A stretch of DNA of 64,000 nucleotides, taken from assembly GCF_003852495.1 (NCBI RefSeq), contig NZ_QAJI01000001.1, positions 34,866-98,865 of the forward strand, written 5' to 3'. Under the pieces are notes generated by a model. That model saw only the letters and a list, made by a program, of their open reading frames with translations, was not told the DNA's origin and searched no databases. Source of the DNA: Taibaiella sp. KBW10. GTDB lineage: Bacteria > Bacteroidota > Bacteroidia > Chitinophagales > Chitinophagaceae. A program made the position numbers and the translations under genes. Positions within the stretch are counted from its first letter, which is position 1. Every line of letters starts with the position of its first letter. Positions 17,418 to 26,695 of this stretch are shown one piece after another.

Positions 17418-20400
17418 ATGAGCAATAAGTATCCGGAATATAAGCAACTAAATATGCCTGCTATCGAGCAGGATCAGCATCAGAAATGGGACGCAGGCCA
17501 GTTTTTTCAAAAAAGTATGGACCTGAGAACAGGAAGCCCTGCCTTTGTTTTTTACGAAGGGCCGCCGAGCGCCAATGGCATGCCCGGTATTCACCACGTT
17601 ATTTCCCGTACGCTTAAAGATTTAGTATGCCGTTATAAAACCATGCAAGGCTTTCAGGTAAAGCGTAAAGCAGGTTGGGATACGCATGGTTTACCCGTAG
17701 AGCTTGGTGTGGAGAAAATGTTGGGTATTACTAAAGAAGATATCGGTAAAAAGATATCGGTAGCGGATTATAATGATGCCTGCCGGAAAGAAGTGATGAA
17801 ATTCAAGGATAAATGGGATGAGATAACCAAAAAAATGGGTTATTGGGTAGACCTGTCTGATCCTTATATCACTTTTGACAATAATTATATAGAAAGTTTA
17901 TGGTGGTGCTTAAGCGAATTGTACAAAAAAGGTTTGTTGTACAAAAGCGTGAGCATTCAACCCTACTCTCCTGCCGCAGGTACGGGTTTAAGTTCGCATG
18001 AACTGAACCAGCCGGGCACCTATAAAGATGTAAAAGATACGAGTGCCACGGTAATGTTTCGCCTGACGACTGCATCCAGAACGCAACTGGGCTTAGCTGA
18101 AAGCGACCATGAAATATACTTCATGGCCTGGACCACTACCCCATGGACCTTACCGTCTAATGCGGGTCTGACGGTTGGACCTAATATCGATTATGTGGTG
18201 GTACACACCCTTAATCCGTACACCCATCAGGCACAAAGGGTTATTGTCGCACAGCCTTTAGTAGCAAAGTACTTCAAGGCAGAAGGCGAAAACCAGGCGA
18301 TAGAAAGCTGGGATGGTACTTCCAAAATACTGCCCTGGACCATAGAAAAAACGGTAAAAGGTAAAGAACTGGAAGGTTTACGATACGAACAATTGCTTCC
18401 TTTTGAAAGCAACAAAGCTGAATTAAGCGGGGGTGATCCTTTCCGCGTTATTTTGGGTGACTTTGTGACGACAGAAGATGGTACGGGTATCGTGCATACC
18501 GCTCCGGCTTTTGGTGCGGATGACTATAAAGTAGGTCAGAAAAACAATATCGGTTTATTCAACCTGGTGGATCGCGAAGGAAAATTCGTAGAAGATACCG
18601 GTGAATATGCCGGACGCTTTGTCAAAAATTATAAAGACGATCCGAATTATGAGGACGTCAATGTAGATATATCGGTCTTCCTGAAACAAAAAGGACAGGC
18701 TTTTAAAGTAGAAAAATACGAACATAGTTACCCACATTGCTGGAGAACAGACAAACCAATCATTTATTATCCGCTGGACGCCTGGTTTATCAAAACCACT
18801 GCATTGAAAGATCAGATGGTTGCCCTGAATAAAACGATCAACTGGAAGCCTAAAGCTACCGGTGAAGGCCGTTTTGGTAATTGGCTGGAAAATATGGTGG
18901 ACTGGAACCTGAGCCGTAGCCGTTATTGGGGTACGCCTTTACCCATCTGGGTAAGTGAAGAGGGTACTAAAAAGTGTATTGGTTCTGTTGCCGAACTGGA
19001 AGCAGAAATCAAGAAAGCACAAGCTGCAGGCTTTAGCCAAAATGTGGCTTTACCTTTAGCCGATTTGCATAAACCGGTGGTGGATGATATTGTCCTGATA
19101 GACGAGCACAACAAACCGATGTATCGTGAACCAGATCTGATTGATGTATGGTTCGATTCTGGCGCAATGCCTTATGCACAATGGCACTTCCCTTTTGAAA
19201 ACAAAGAAATATTTGCCCAAAACTACCCGGCCGACTTTATTGCGGAAGGTGTAGACCAAACCCGTGGCTGGTTTTATACCCTACATGCCTTAGGATCTTT
19301 ATTGAAAGATAGTGTGCATGAAGAATTAAGAAAAGCGGGCATCGAGGTTACGGAAGATAAATATCCGGGTGTGGCTTATAAAACCGTTATTGCCAATGGT
19401 TTTGTCTTAGACAAAGATGGCAATAAAATGAGTAAGCGCCTGGGCAATATGGTCGATCCATTCGCTACTATTGAAAAGTATAGTGCAGATGCTACCCGTT
19501 GGTACCTGATCACCAATGCTTCTCCATGGGATAGTTTACGATTTGACGTTAAAGGTATTGAAGAAATTCAGCGTAAATTCTTCGGTACTTTATATAATAC
19601 TTATCAGTTTTTTGCACTGTATGCCAATGTAGATGGTTTCGCTTTTGAAGAAGCCTACATACCGGTAGCAGAACGACCTGAGATAGACCGTTGGATCTTG
19701 TCTTCACTGAATACACTGATCGCTACGGTAACGAAATCTTTTGATGAATATGAGCCGACACAAGCGGGCCGTGCTATTGAAAACTTTGTGGACGAACACC
19801 TGAGTAACTGGTATGTACGTTTATGCCGCCGCCGTTTCTGGAAGGGCGAGTATGAGTTTGACAAAATAGCTGCTTACCAAACTTTGTTTGAATGTCTGGA
19901 AAAACTAAGCTTATTGGTTGCCCCGATCTCTCCTTTCTTTGCGGATTGGTTATTCAACAACCTGAATGGCGTGAGTCATCAATATAAAGAAGCTTCGGTA
20001 CACCATGCTTTATTCCCTAAATCCGATACGGCTATCATCGATACCGATCTGGAAGAGAGAATGCAGAAGGCACAGGATATCTGTTCGCTGGTATTGTCTA
20101 TTCGTAAGAAGGTCAATATCAAGGTACGCCAACCCTTACATAAAATCATGGTTCCTGCTTTTAATCAGCATGATAAAGATCAATTGGCATTAGTAAAAGA
20201 CTTAATTTTATCAGAAGTTAATGTGAAAGAACTGGAATTCCTTTCGGATGATGGTTTTATCAAAAAACGCATTAAACCTAATTTCAAAACTTTAGGGAAG
20301 AAAGTAGGTGCTAAAATGAAGGCTGTGGCCGCTTATATCACTGATATGAGCGATGAGCAAATCGCATCTTTAGAGCATCATAAACATATTGCGGTGAATG

Positions 20401-20786
20401 TAGAAGGAACCGAAGTATTTGTAGATATAGAAGATGTGGATATCATTGCCGAAGATATTCCTGGCTGGTCTGTTGCAAATAAAGACAATATTACCGTAGC
20501 TTTGGATATTTCTCTTGACGATGATTTATTAGAAGAAGGAAATGCCCGTGAAATCGTTAACCGCATCCAGAAGATCCGAAAAGACAAAGAATTTGCGCTT
20601 ACCGACAGAATATTAGTACAAATTGAGAACAACGATGCTATAAACGGCGCCGTAAATCGTAATATGGCTTATATTTCCACAGAAATATTGGCCGATAAAA
20701 TAGAGTTAGTTAACAACATTGTAGATGGCATCAGTATAGAAGTAAATGACTTGCTGCTCGCCGTTTCCATTACTAAAAATTCGTAA
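17418..20786 (+). CDS. ileS: Isoleucyl-tRNA synthetase
   Basis: 1122 residues. Class I synthetase with the HIGH equivalent GIHH near residue 57 (GMPGIHHVIS) and KMSKR at 670-674. The editing domain has WTTTPWTLPSNAG. The anticodon-binding region includes NWYVRLCRRRFW. No C-terminal zinc-finger cysteine cluster is evident, which fits the long eukaryote-like IleS type common in Bacteroidota. It charges tRNA-Ile and edits Val-tRNA-Ile. The next gene starts 2 bp after the stop, so the two are co-transcribed. Confidence 0.96.
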   Translation: MSNKYPEYKQLNMPAIEQDQHQKWDAGQFFQKSMDLRTGSPAFVFYEGPPSANGMPGIHHVISRTLKDLVCRYKTMQGFQVKRKAGWDTHGLPVELGVEKMLGITKEDIGKKISVADYNDACRKEVMKFKDKWDEITKKMGYWVDLSDPYITFDNNYIESLWWCLSELYKKGLLYKSVSIQPYSPAAGTGLSSHELNQPGTYKDVKDTSATVMFRLTTASRTQLGLAESDHEIYFMAWTTTPWTLPSNAGLTVGPNIDYVVVHTLNPYTHQAQRVIVAQPLVAKYFKAEGENQAIESWDGTSKILPWTIEKTVKGKELEGLRYEQLLPFESNKAELSGGDPFRVILGDFVTTEDGTGIVHTAPAFGADDYKVGQKNNIGLFNLVDREGKFVEDTGEYAGRFVKNYKDDPNYEDVNVDISVFLKQKGQAFKVEKYEHSYPHCWRTDKPIIYYPLDAWFIKTTALKDQMVALNKTINWKPKATGEGRFGNWLENMVDWNLSRSRYWGTPLPIWVSEEGTKKCIGSVAELEAEIKKAQAAGFSQNVALPLADLHKPVVDDIVLIDEHNKPMYREPDLIDVWFDSGAMPYAQWHFPFENKEIFAQNYPADFIAEGVDQTRGWFYTLHALGSLLKDSVHEELRKAGIEVTEDKYPGVAYKTVIANGFVLDKDGNKMSKRLGNMVDPFATIEKYSADATRWYLITNASPWDSLRFDVKGIEEIQRKFFGTLYNTYQFFALYANVDGFAFEEAYIPVAERPEIDRWILSSLNTLIATVTKSFDEYEPTQAGRAIENFVDEHLSNWYVRLCRRRFWKGEYEFDKIAAYQTLFECLEKLSLLVAPISPFFADWLFNNLNGVSHQYKEASVHHALFPKSDTAIIDTDLEERMQKAQDICSLVLSIRKKVNIKVRQPLHKIMVPAFNQHDKDQLALVKDLILSEVNVKELEFLSDDGFIKKRIKPNFKTLGKKVGAKMKAVAAYITDMSDEQIASLEHHKHIAVNVEGTEVFVDIEDVDIIAEDIPGWSVANKDNITVALDISLDDDLLEEGNAREIVNRIQKIRKDKEFALTDRILVQIENNDAINGAVNRNMAYISTEILADKIELVNNIVDGISIEVNDLLLAVSITKNS

Positions 20787-20788
20787 TT

Positions 20789-21841
20789 ATGGCCACCAAG
20801 AAAACAACTCCGAAAAAACCAGTAAAGGCGGCGGCTCCTGTTAAAAAAGCAGCTGCTACACCTAAGAAAACTGTGGCTACGAAGAAAGCAGCAATCCCGA
20901 CCAAAAGTGTAGCAGCGAAAAAAGCCGCTCCTGCACCTAAGAAAGCCGCTCCGGTAAAAAAAGCCGTAGCTGTGCCTAAGAAAGCAGCTCCGGCGCCTAA
21001 AAAGGCCGCTCCTGTTACCAAAGCAGTAGCCGCTCCTAAGAAAGCAGCACCGGTAAAAAAAGCCGTAGTACCTCAGAAAGCGGTTCCTGCTCCAAAAGCA
21101 GCCGCTCCTGTAAAGAAGGCTGTAGCACCTAAAAATGTAGTCGCTACTCCTGCAAAAAAAGCGGTAGCCCCTGCTCCTAAAAAAGCAATTGCTCCCGTAA
21201 AAAAAGTGGTGGCAGCGCCCGCTCCTAAAGCAGCACCAAAGCCTGCGCCTAAACCATTAAGCACCATTAAGCCTTTGAGCAGACCTGCTCCGGTGGTTGC
21301 AAAACCATCTGCTGCACCTGCAAAAAAAGCAGATGCTAAACCAATGCCTATTATTGCCCATCGTAAATCAGCAAAAGCAGCCGCAAAACCAGCGCCTCCA
21401 ACTACGACAATGAAAGAATATAATCCACATACAAGATCTTTATTAGACATGCCAGAACAATCAACCGGCCCAGTATTTCGCTATAGTGACGAAGAATTGA
21501 ATGAATTCAAAGAATTGATCTTAAAACGACTTGATACTGCAAGAGAAAACTTTACTTATTACCAAAACCTGATCACCCGTAAGGATGAAGCCGGCGATGA
21601 TGCTGATAACAAATTGAACAGCATGGAAGACGGTAGCGGCGCTATGGAAAAAGAACAATTGTCTTTAATGGCAGCCCGCCAGATTCAATTTATCAACAAC
21701 CTGGAAAAGGCCCTGGTGAGAATCGAGAATAAAACATACGGCATCTGTCGTGAAACGGGCAAACTGATCGACAAAGCACGTTTGAAAGCGGTACCACATG
21801 CTACTTTAAGTATCGAAGCAAAAAATTCCATGAGAAAATAG
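20789..21841 (+). CDS. Histone H1-like Lys/Ala/Pro-rich domain fused to a DksA/TraR-like domain
   Basis: 350 residues. Residues about 1-195 are a low-complexity basic region of repeated KKAAPAPKKAAPVKKAV-type units, similar in style to histone H1 tails and AlgP. Residues about 220-350 match the DksA/TraR family: FRYSDEELNEFKELILKRLD, a coiled-coil-like helical pair, then TYGICRETGKLIDKARLKAVP. Only one of the four zinc cysteines is left (GICRETG), which is usual for Bacteroidota members. DksA-like proteins bind RNA polymerase in the secondary channel; the tail would add nonspecific DNA or RNA binding. Known function of this fusion: none that I can state. It follows ileS by 2 bp and ends in a strong terminator. 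Confidence 0.8.
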   Translation: MATKKTTPKKPVKAAAPVKKAAATPKKTVATKKAAIPTKSVAAKKAAPAPKKAAPVKKAVAVPKKAAPAPKKAAPVTKAVAAPKKAAPVKKAVVPQKAVPAPKAAAPVKKAVAPKNVVATPAKKAVAPAPKKAIAPVKKVVAAPAPKAAPKPAPKPLSTIKPLSRPAPVVAKPSAAPAKKADAKPMPIIAHRKSAKAAAKPAPPTTTMKEYNPHTRSLLDMPEQSTGPVFRYSDEELNEFKELILKRLDTARENFTYYQNLITRKDEAGDDADNKLNSMEDGSGAMEKEQLSLMAARQIQFINNLEKALVRIENKTYGICRETGKLIDKARLKAVPHATLSIEAKNSMRK

Positions 21842-21857
21842 ACTTTTACATTATATA

Positions 21858-21890
21858 TAATAAAAGCCTGTCTGCGACAGGCTTTTATTA
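21858..21890 (+). terminator. Terminator after the DksA-like gene
   Basis: TAATAAAAGCCTGTC-TGC-GACAGGCTTTTATTA is a perfect 15-bp stem with a T-rich 3' arm. Confidence 0.85.
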
Positions 21891-21916
21891 TATCCTTTCC
21901 TTTAAGATTATTATTG

Positions 21917-22931
21917 ATGAAAAAGAAGCATATATACACTTTACTACAGATTATTATTTTTATGGGATTAGGTATTGCCCTGATCTATTGGCGCTATAAG
22001 GAAATGAGCCCCGAAAATAAATTAGCCATGACTGCTTCTCTGGCTAATATAAAATGGTGGGTTATTGCCCCTATCACCGTTGTCGGTTTTCTCTCCCACT
22101 ACTTCAGGGCCTTACGCTGGAAAATTTTATTAAAAACAGTAGATATAAATCCAAGTACGGCTAATACCACCTTTGCTGTACTCATCGGTTATATGGCCAA
22201 CACGGTAGTACCCCGCCTGGGAGAAGTGGCCAAGTGTACCATTCTGGCTAAATATGAAAAAACTGCTCCGGAAAAGGCGATAGGCACCATTATTCGGTGA
22301 AAGGGCGTTTGATATGGTCTCTCTGGTCCTGGTCATGCTGCTTACCTTAGTGATGGAAAGGGATATTGCCAAAACCTTGCTTAATCAGTATTTAGGCCGT
22401 TATTTTTATGGGTCTGCGGAACCGAACTGGCTTCGTATTGGTCTCATCATTCTGATTATAACGGCGGTGATCATTGCTTTTATTTATCTATTTAAGAAAA
22501 TAAAGACAACCAAAATCGGCAAGATGTTTAAAAGCCTGGGCGAAGGCATTACCTCTGTATGGCGCTTAAAAGCCAGAGGCCGTTTTTTGCTGTATACGGC
22601 TTTAATATGGTTAATGTACACCTTAATGGTCTATATCGGATACCAGGCACTGGCAGATACCGCACACCTTAATTTTGCTTCGGCACTCGCCATTATTGCT
22701 TTTGGCAGTATCGGCATGATTGTAACGCCCGGCGGGATTGGCACCTACCCTATTATTGTCTCAGCAGTATTATTATTATTTGGCATCAGCGAGGGCGTAG
22801 GCCAGGCTTTTGGCTGGATTTGCTGGTCTGCACAAACTGTTCTAGTTTTGGTATTGGGCTTAGCCTCCTTAATTTTGTTACCTATTATCAATAAAAAAAG
22901 TAATGGACAAACTGCAACTGATCTCGCATAA
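21917..22931 (+). pseudogene. YbhN/AglD-type flippase-like membrane protein, split by a one-base frameshift
   Basis: The first frame (21917-22300) ends ...EKAIGTIIR-stop; the second (from about 22297) continues ERAFDMVSLVLVML. The family normally reads GTIIxERAFD without a break. Removing one C at about 22296 restores Ile-Ile-Gly-Glu-Arg-Ala-Phe-Asp. The restored protein is about 337 residues with seven or eight membrane segments and the conserved GYMANTVVPRLGEVAK and IVTPGGIGTYP regions of the lysylphosphatidylglycerol-synthase TM (UPF0104) family. These proteins are thought to move lipids or glycolipids. It could be a real mutation, a sequencing error, or recoding at CGG-TGA; the first two are likelier. 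The 3' end overlaps the next gene by 29 bp. Confidence 0.75.
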
Positions 22932-23394
22932 AATTACCGATATTACTAACCTTGAACGCATTTGTTCCGGCTGGCGACTGATCAGCCAGAACATTGTGTT
23001 TACGAACGGTTGTTTTGATATTATCCACCAAGGCCATATTAATAGCCTCGCACAGGCCGCTTCTTTAGGAAACAGACTTGTGGTAGGCATTAATGCTGAT
23101 GCGTCCGTAACCAGGCTTAAAGGGCCACAAAGACCCATAAATGATGCCTATAGCCGGGCCTTGGTATTGGCTGCTATGCAATTTGTAGATGCAGTATGTA
23201 TTTTTGATGAGGATACGCCTTTAAAACTCATTGAGGCGGTAAGACCGCATGTATTAGCCAAGGGTGGCGATTATACTCCGGAAACGGTAGTGGGCAACGA
23301 CTTTGTACAGTCTATAGGCGGCCAAACGGTGATCCTGCCACTTGTGCCGAATTTTTCTACCACCAGTATTATTGAAAAAAGCAAACAATCTTAA
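22903..23394 (+). CDS. RfaE2-like nucleotidyltransferase (heptose-1-phosphate adenylyltransferase type)
   Basis: 163 residues. The nucleotidyltransferase signature FTNGCFDIIHQGH is present with HxGH at 42-45, then GINADASVTRLKG and a terminal NFSTTSIIEK, as in the C-terminal half of HldE. It would attach AMP to D-glycero-beta-D-manno-heptose-1-phosphate, or a related sugar phosphate, for LPS core or S-layer glycans. The HldE kinase half is absent, so a separate kinase must act. It overlaps the broken flippase-like gene and converges on lptG. Confidence 0.82.
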   Translation: MDKLQLISHKITDITNLERICSGWRLISQNIVFTNGCFDIIHQGHINSLAQAASLGNRLVVGINADASVTRLKGPQRPINDAYSRALVLAAMQFVDAVCIFDEDTPLKLIEAVRPHVLAKGGDYTPETVVGNDFVQSIGGQTVILPLVPNFSTTSIIEKSKQS

Positions 23395-23419
23395 GTAGTC
23401 TCTAAAAAATAGTACCTGA

Positions 23420-24505
23420 TCAGGTCATCTTACGGCGATAAAGCACATAGGCCAGTACCGCGAAAATAATATTGGGAATCCATACGGCAATGATGGGATG
23501 CAACCCACTATTGATCGCAAAGGTCGAGGTTAACTGCATCATGAGGATATACAAGGCACTGATGATGATGCCTAAAGCCAGGTGAGATCCACTTCCACCC
23601 CTTACTTTACGGGAGGCTATACAAGCGGCAATGATAACCAGAATAAAGCCTGCTACCGGCTGTGCGGTACGCTTGTATAGTTCTATTTCAAAATCCGATA
23701 CGTTCTCCGTTCCCCGTTCTTTTTCCCTGTTGATGTAGCCTAATAATTGTGCGCTGGTCATTTCCATCTTTACATTCCGGTCAACGGAAAGATCTTCAGG
23801 GGTAAAATTGTACTTCTTTTTGATTTCGGGTATCCGGGTCAGGGTTTCTTTAATGCCTTCGTTCTTGATGATTACCACATTTTTCAAGGTCCATTCTTTG
23901 GTAGAATCGGTATAAACAATACGGTCTGCAATAAGTTTTTCTTTAAGCGTAATACCCTCTATGGTTTCTATCGTAAACTGCGTGCCGGTCTGTGTGGCGA
24001 AGGTAAAATTCTCAACATAGATATAGGTATGTTCTCCTGTCTTCAGGTGTACATTTCCATCGGTACCTATCTTCTTATCGAAAAAGTACTTACGCAGGAA
24101 ATCATTCATCACAATGTTGGACTTGGGAATGAGGTAGTGATTGGTGACCAGAGAAAGACAAGCCAGCATGACGCCCCCTACTATATAAGCCCTTAAAAAA
24201 CGCCTAAAAGAAGTGCCTGTAGCGAGGATGGCAATAATCTCTGTTTTATTGGCCATTTTTGACGTAAAGAAAATGGTCGGCAAAAAAGCGAATAAAGGAA
24301 AAAGGATGGTGATAAAACTAGGCGCGGAAACTAGGAAATATATAAATAATTCTCCTACAGGGGCTTGCTTAGTTACAAAGTCGTCTATCTTTTGACTATA
24401 GTCTATGACACAGATGATGACCGCCATCATCAGCACAAAGAAGAAAAATGTCGTTAAGAATTTTCCTAAAATATAGCGGTCAATCTTGGTCAGAAAGTTC
24501 ATCAT
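23420..24505 (-). CDS. lptG: LptF/LptG-family LPS export permease
   Basis: 361 residues. The YjgP/YjgQ layout is clear: three N-terminal membrane segments (KFLTTFFFFVLMMAVIICVI; FIYFLVSAPSFITILFPLF; FLRAYIVGGVMLACLSL), a large periplasmic jellyroll, then three C-terminal segments (VAGFILVIIAACIAS onward). It forms the transmembrane part of the ABC exporter that drives LPS across the envelope. The tgt-lptG pair in one orientation is common in this phylum. LptF versus LptG cannot be settled by eye. It starts 20 bp after tgt. Confidence 0.85.
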   Translation of the reverse strand: MMNFLTKIDRYILGKFLTTFFFFVLMMAVIICVIDYSQKIDDFVTKQAPVGELFIYFLVSAPSFITILFPLFAFLPTIFFTSKMANKTEIIAILATGTSFRRFLRAYIVGGVMLACLSLVTNHYLIPKSNIVMNDFLRKYFFDKKIGTDGNVHLKTGEHTYIYVENFTFATQTGTQFTIETIEGITLKEKLIADRIVYTDSTKEWTLKNVVIIKNEGIKETLTRIPEIKKKYNFTPEDLSVDRNVKMEMTSAQLLGYINREKERGTENVSDFEIELYKRTAQPVAGFILVIIAACIASRKVRGGSGSHLALGIIISALYILMMQLTSTFAINSGLHPIIAVWIPNIIFAVLAYVLYRRKMT

Positions 24506-24525
24506 AGTTTGTCTAGGGCTGAAGC

Positions 24526-25656
24526 TTACAGTCTGGTTTTTACAATATCCAAAGCCGTACGTTTCCAGGAGGCAAAGGTACCATTTAAAATGTGTTGACG
24601 GGCTTCTTTTACCAGATGCAGGTAATAGGACAGGTTTTGAAGACTGGCCAATTGCAATCCTAATATTTCTTTTGCCTGGAACAAATGTCTTAAATAAGCT
24701 TTGGTATAGTAGTTACTGAAACGGCTGTCAATACCGGCATCTATCGGACTAAAGTCTTTTTCCCATTTTTTATTTTTGATATTCACCACACCTTCTGAGG
24801 TAAAGAGCATTCCGTTTCTTCCGTTGCGGGTAGGCATTACGCAATCAAACATATCAACCCCTAAACCGATGTTCTCAATAATATTCCAAGGGGTTCCCAC
24901 ACCCATCAGGTAACGGGGTTTATCTTTCGGTAAAATATCACAGACCAAACCACACATTTCATACATATCTTGCTCCGGCTCTCCTACAGACAAACCTCCG
25001 ATGGCGTTACCATCGGCTCCTTTGGAAGCAATATATTCTGCCGATATTTTACGCAGGTCTTTATAGGTACTACCCTGTACAATCGGGAAGAGGGATTGGT
25101 TGTACCCATATTTGGGATCGGTCTCACTTAAGCGCTGCACGCAACGGTCTAACCAACGATGGGTCAATTCCATAGATTTATGCGCATAGGCATAATCGCA
25201 TGGGTATGGGGTACATTCATCAAAAGCCATGATGATATCAGCACCAATACTGCGTTGTATATCCATAACGCGCTCCGGAGAGAACAAATGCTTGGATCCA
25301 TCAATATGGGATTGAAATATAGCGCCTTCTTCTTTTAGTTTCCGATTGGCTGATAAGGAAAATACCTGGTATCCCCCGCTATCGGTCAGAATCGGTTTAT
25401 CCCATCCGTTGAATTTATGCAAGCCACCTGCAGCCTCTAAAATCTCTGTACCCGGTCTGAGGTACAAATGATAGGTATTTCCCAGGATAATTTCCGCTTT
25501 CACATCATGAAGCAATTGGTCTTGCATCACCGCTTTTACACTTCCGGCAGTACCTACAGGCATAAAAATAGGCGTTTCAATCACGCCATGATCGGTATGT
25601 AATAGTCCTGCACGGGCACCGGTATCGGGACAAACGGCTTGTAATTCAAATTTCAT
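24526..25656 (-). CDS. tgt: Queuine tRNA-ribosyltransferase, zinc ligands missing
   Basis: 376 residues from ATG 25656; the frame is open 21 codons further but MKFELQAVCPDTGARAG is the family N-terminus. Catalytic Asp92 (TDSGGYQVFS) and the second Asp in GVDMFDCVMPTRNGRNG are present. The enzyme swaps guanine-34 in tRNA-Asp, Asn, His and Tyr for preQ1. The C-terminal zinc site is lost: where E. coli has the Cys-x-Cys-x2-Cys cluster this protein has SPIDAGIDSRFSNYY, and the His ligand position is Gln (ASLQNLSYY). I believe this is shared by related Bacteroidota but cannot verify it. It is probably co-transcribed with lptG. Confidence 0.93.
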   Translation of the reverse strand: MKFELQAVCPDTGARAGLLHTDHGVIETPIFMPVGTAGSVKAVMQDQLLHDVKAEIILGNTYHLYLRPGTEILEAAGGLHKFNGWDKPILTDSGGYQVFSLSANRKLKEEGAIFQSHIDGSKHLFSPERVMDIQRSIGADIIMAFDECTPYPCDYAYAHKSMELTHRWLDRCVQRLSETDPKYGYNQSLFPIVQGSTYKDLRKISAEYIASKGADGNAIGGLSVGEPEQDMYEMCGLVCDILPKDKPRYLMGVGTPWNIIENIGLGVDMFDCVMPTRNGRNGMLFTSEGVVNIKNKKWEKDFSPIDAGIDSRFSNYYTKAYLRHLFQAKEILGLQLASLQNLSYYLHLVKEARQHILNGTFASWKRTALDIVKTRL

Positions 25657-25692
25657 ATAAAGGGGAGAAAGAAGGAGGTATTGAAGATAAAT

Positions 25693-25722
25693 ATAGTGAG
25701 CCGTTTTGCAACAGCTCACTAT
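25693..25722 (-). terminator. Terminator after trxB
   Basis: ATAGTGAGC and GCTCACTAT form a 9-bp stem with a 12-nt loop, 22 bp downstream of the trxB stop on the minus strand, followed by ATTTATCTT. The T-run is weak. Confidence 0.55.
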
Positions 25723-25744
25723 CTAAGTAAGGATCAAAAAGAGA

Positions 25745-26695
25745 TTAATTGTGTACATGCTCGCCTAAGTAGCGCTCTGAATCTAAAGCTGCCATACAAC
25801 CGCTACCAGCTGCTGTTACCGCCTGGCGGTACATTTTATCCTGAACATCACCACAGGCAAACACACCTTGAATATTAGTTTTAGACGTACCCGGAACGGT
25901 AAGGATATAACCTTGCTCATCCATATCAATAGTGCCTTTGAACAGGTCGCTGTTGGGTTGGTGGCCAATGGCTACAAAGAAAGCACTTACCGGAATCTCT
26001 GTTTTCTCGTTTGTTTTATTATTTAAGATGCGCACGGCTTCTACTTTCTTTTCTCCAAGTACTTCATCTGTTTCGGTATTCCAGTACACCTGAATATTCG
26101 CCGTTTTCAGCACACGATCCTGCATTACTTTAGAAGCACGCATTTCTTCTTTACGGATAAACATGTGTACTTTACTACAAATCTTAGAGAGGTATAAAGC
26201 TTCTTCACAAGCGGTATCTCCGGCACCTACGATAGCCACTTCTTTTTCTTTAAAGAAGAACCCATCACAAACGGCACAGGCAGAAACGCCATAGCCATTC
26301 AGGCGTTGCTCACTTTCCAGACCCAGCCATTTGGCAGAAGCTCCGGTTGCAATAATAATGCTGTTGGCTTCTATCCAGGAAGACTCATCTACTTCTACTT
26401 TAAACGGACGTACTGATAAATCTACTTTGGAAATCATGCCCCAACGCAAATCGGCACCCATGCGCTTTGCCTGGTGTTCGAAATCTTTCATCATTTGCGG
26501 ACCCATGATACCATCCGGATAGCCGGGATAGTTCTCTACATCGGTAGTAATGGTTAATTGGCCGCCGGGCTGTAAACCACTGTATAAAACAGGTTTTAAA
26601 TTAGCACGGGAAGCATATATTGCGGCAGTATATCCTGCAGGGCCGGAACCGATAATTAAACAATCGATCAGTTCAGTTGTATTTTCAGTTGACAT
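25745..26695 (-). CDS. trxB: Thioredoxin reductase
   Basis: 316 residues. FAD-binding GSGPAG (16-21), redox-active pair Cys140 and Cys143 (SACAVCDG), NADPH-binding GAGDTACEEA, and a C-terminal FAD motif FACGDVQDKMYRQAVTAAGSG. It reduces thioredoxin with NADPH in the cytoplasm. Length is normal for the low-molecular-weight bacterial type. Confidence 0.95.
   Translation of the reverse strand: MSTENTTELIDCLIIGSGPAGYTAAIYASRANLKPVLYSGLQPGGQLTITTDVENYPGYPDGIMGPQMMKDFEHQAKRMGADLRWGMISKVDLSVRPFKVEVDESSWIEANSIIIATGASAKWLGLESEQRLNGYGVSACAVCDGFFFKEKEVAIVGAGDTACEEALYLSKICSKVHMFIRKEEMRASKVMQDRVLKTANIQVYWNTETDEVLGEKKVEAVRILNNKTNEKTEIPVSAFFVAIGHQPNSDLFKGTIDMDEQGYILTVPGTSKTNIQGVFACGDVQDKMYRQAVTAAGSGCMAALDSERYLGEHVHN

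Noticed and set aside
21073..21450. Ala/Gly-rich frame opposite the Lys/Ala/Pro repeats
   Set aside because: It is the antisense shadow of a repetitive coding region; composition alone keeps the frame open.
22290..22302. Programmed +1 frameshift like prfB in the flippase-like gene
   Set aside because: CGG-TGA does not allow good re-pairing of the tRNA and there is no upstream SD-like stimulator; mutation or error is likelier.
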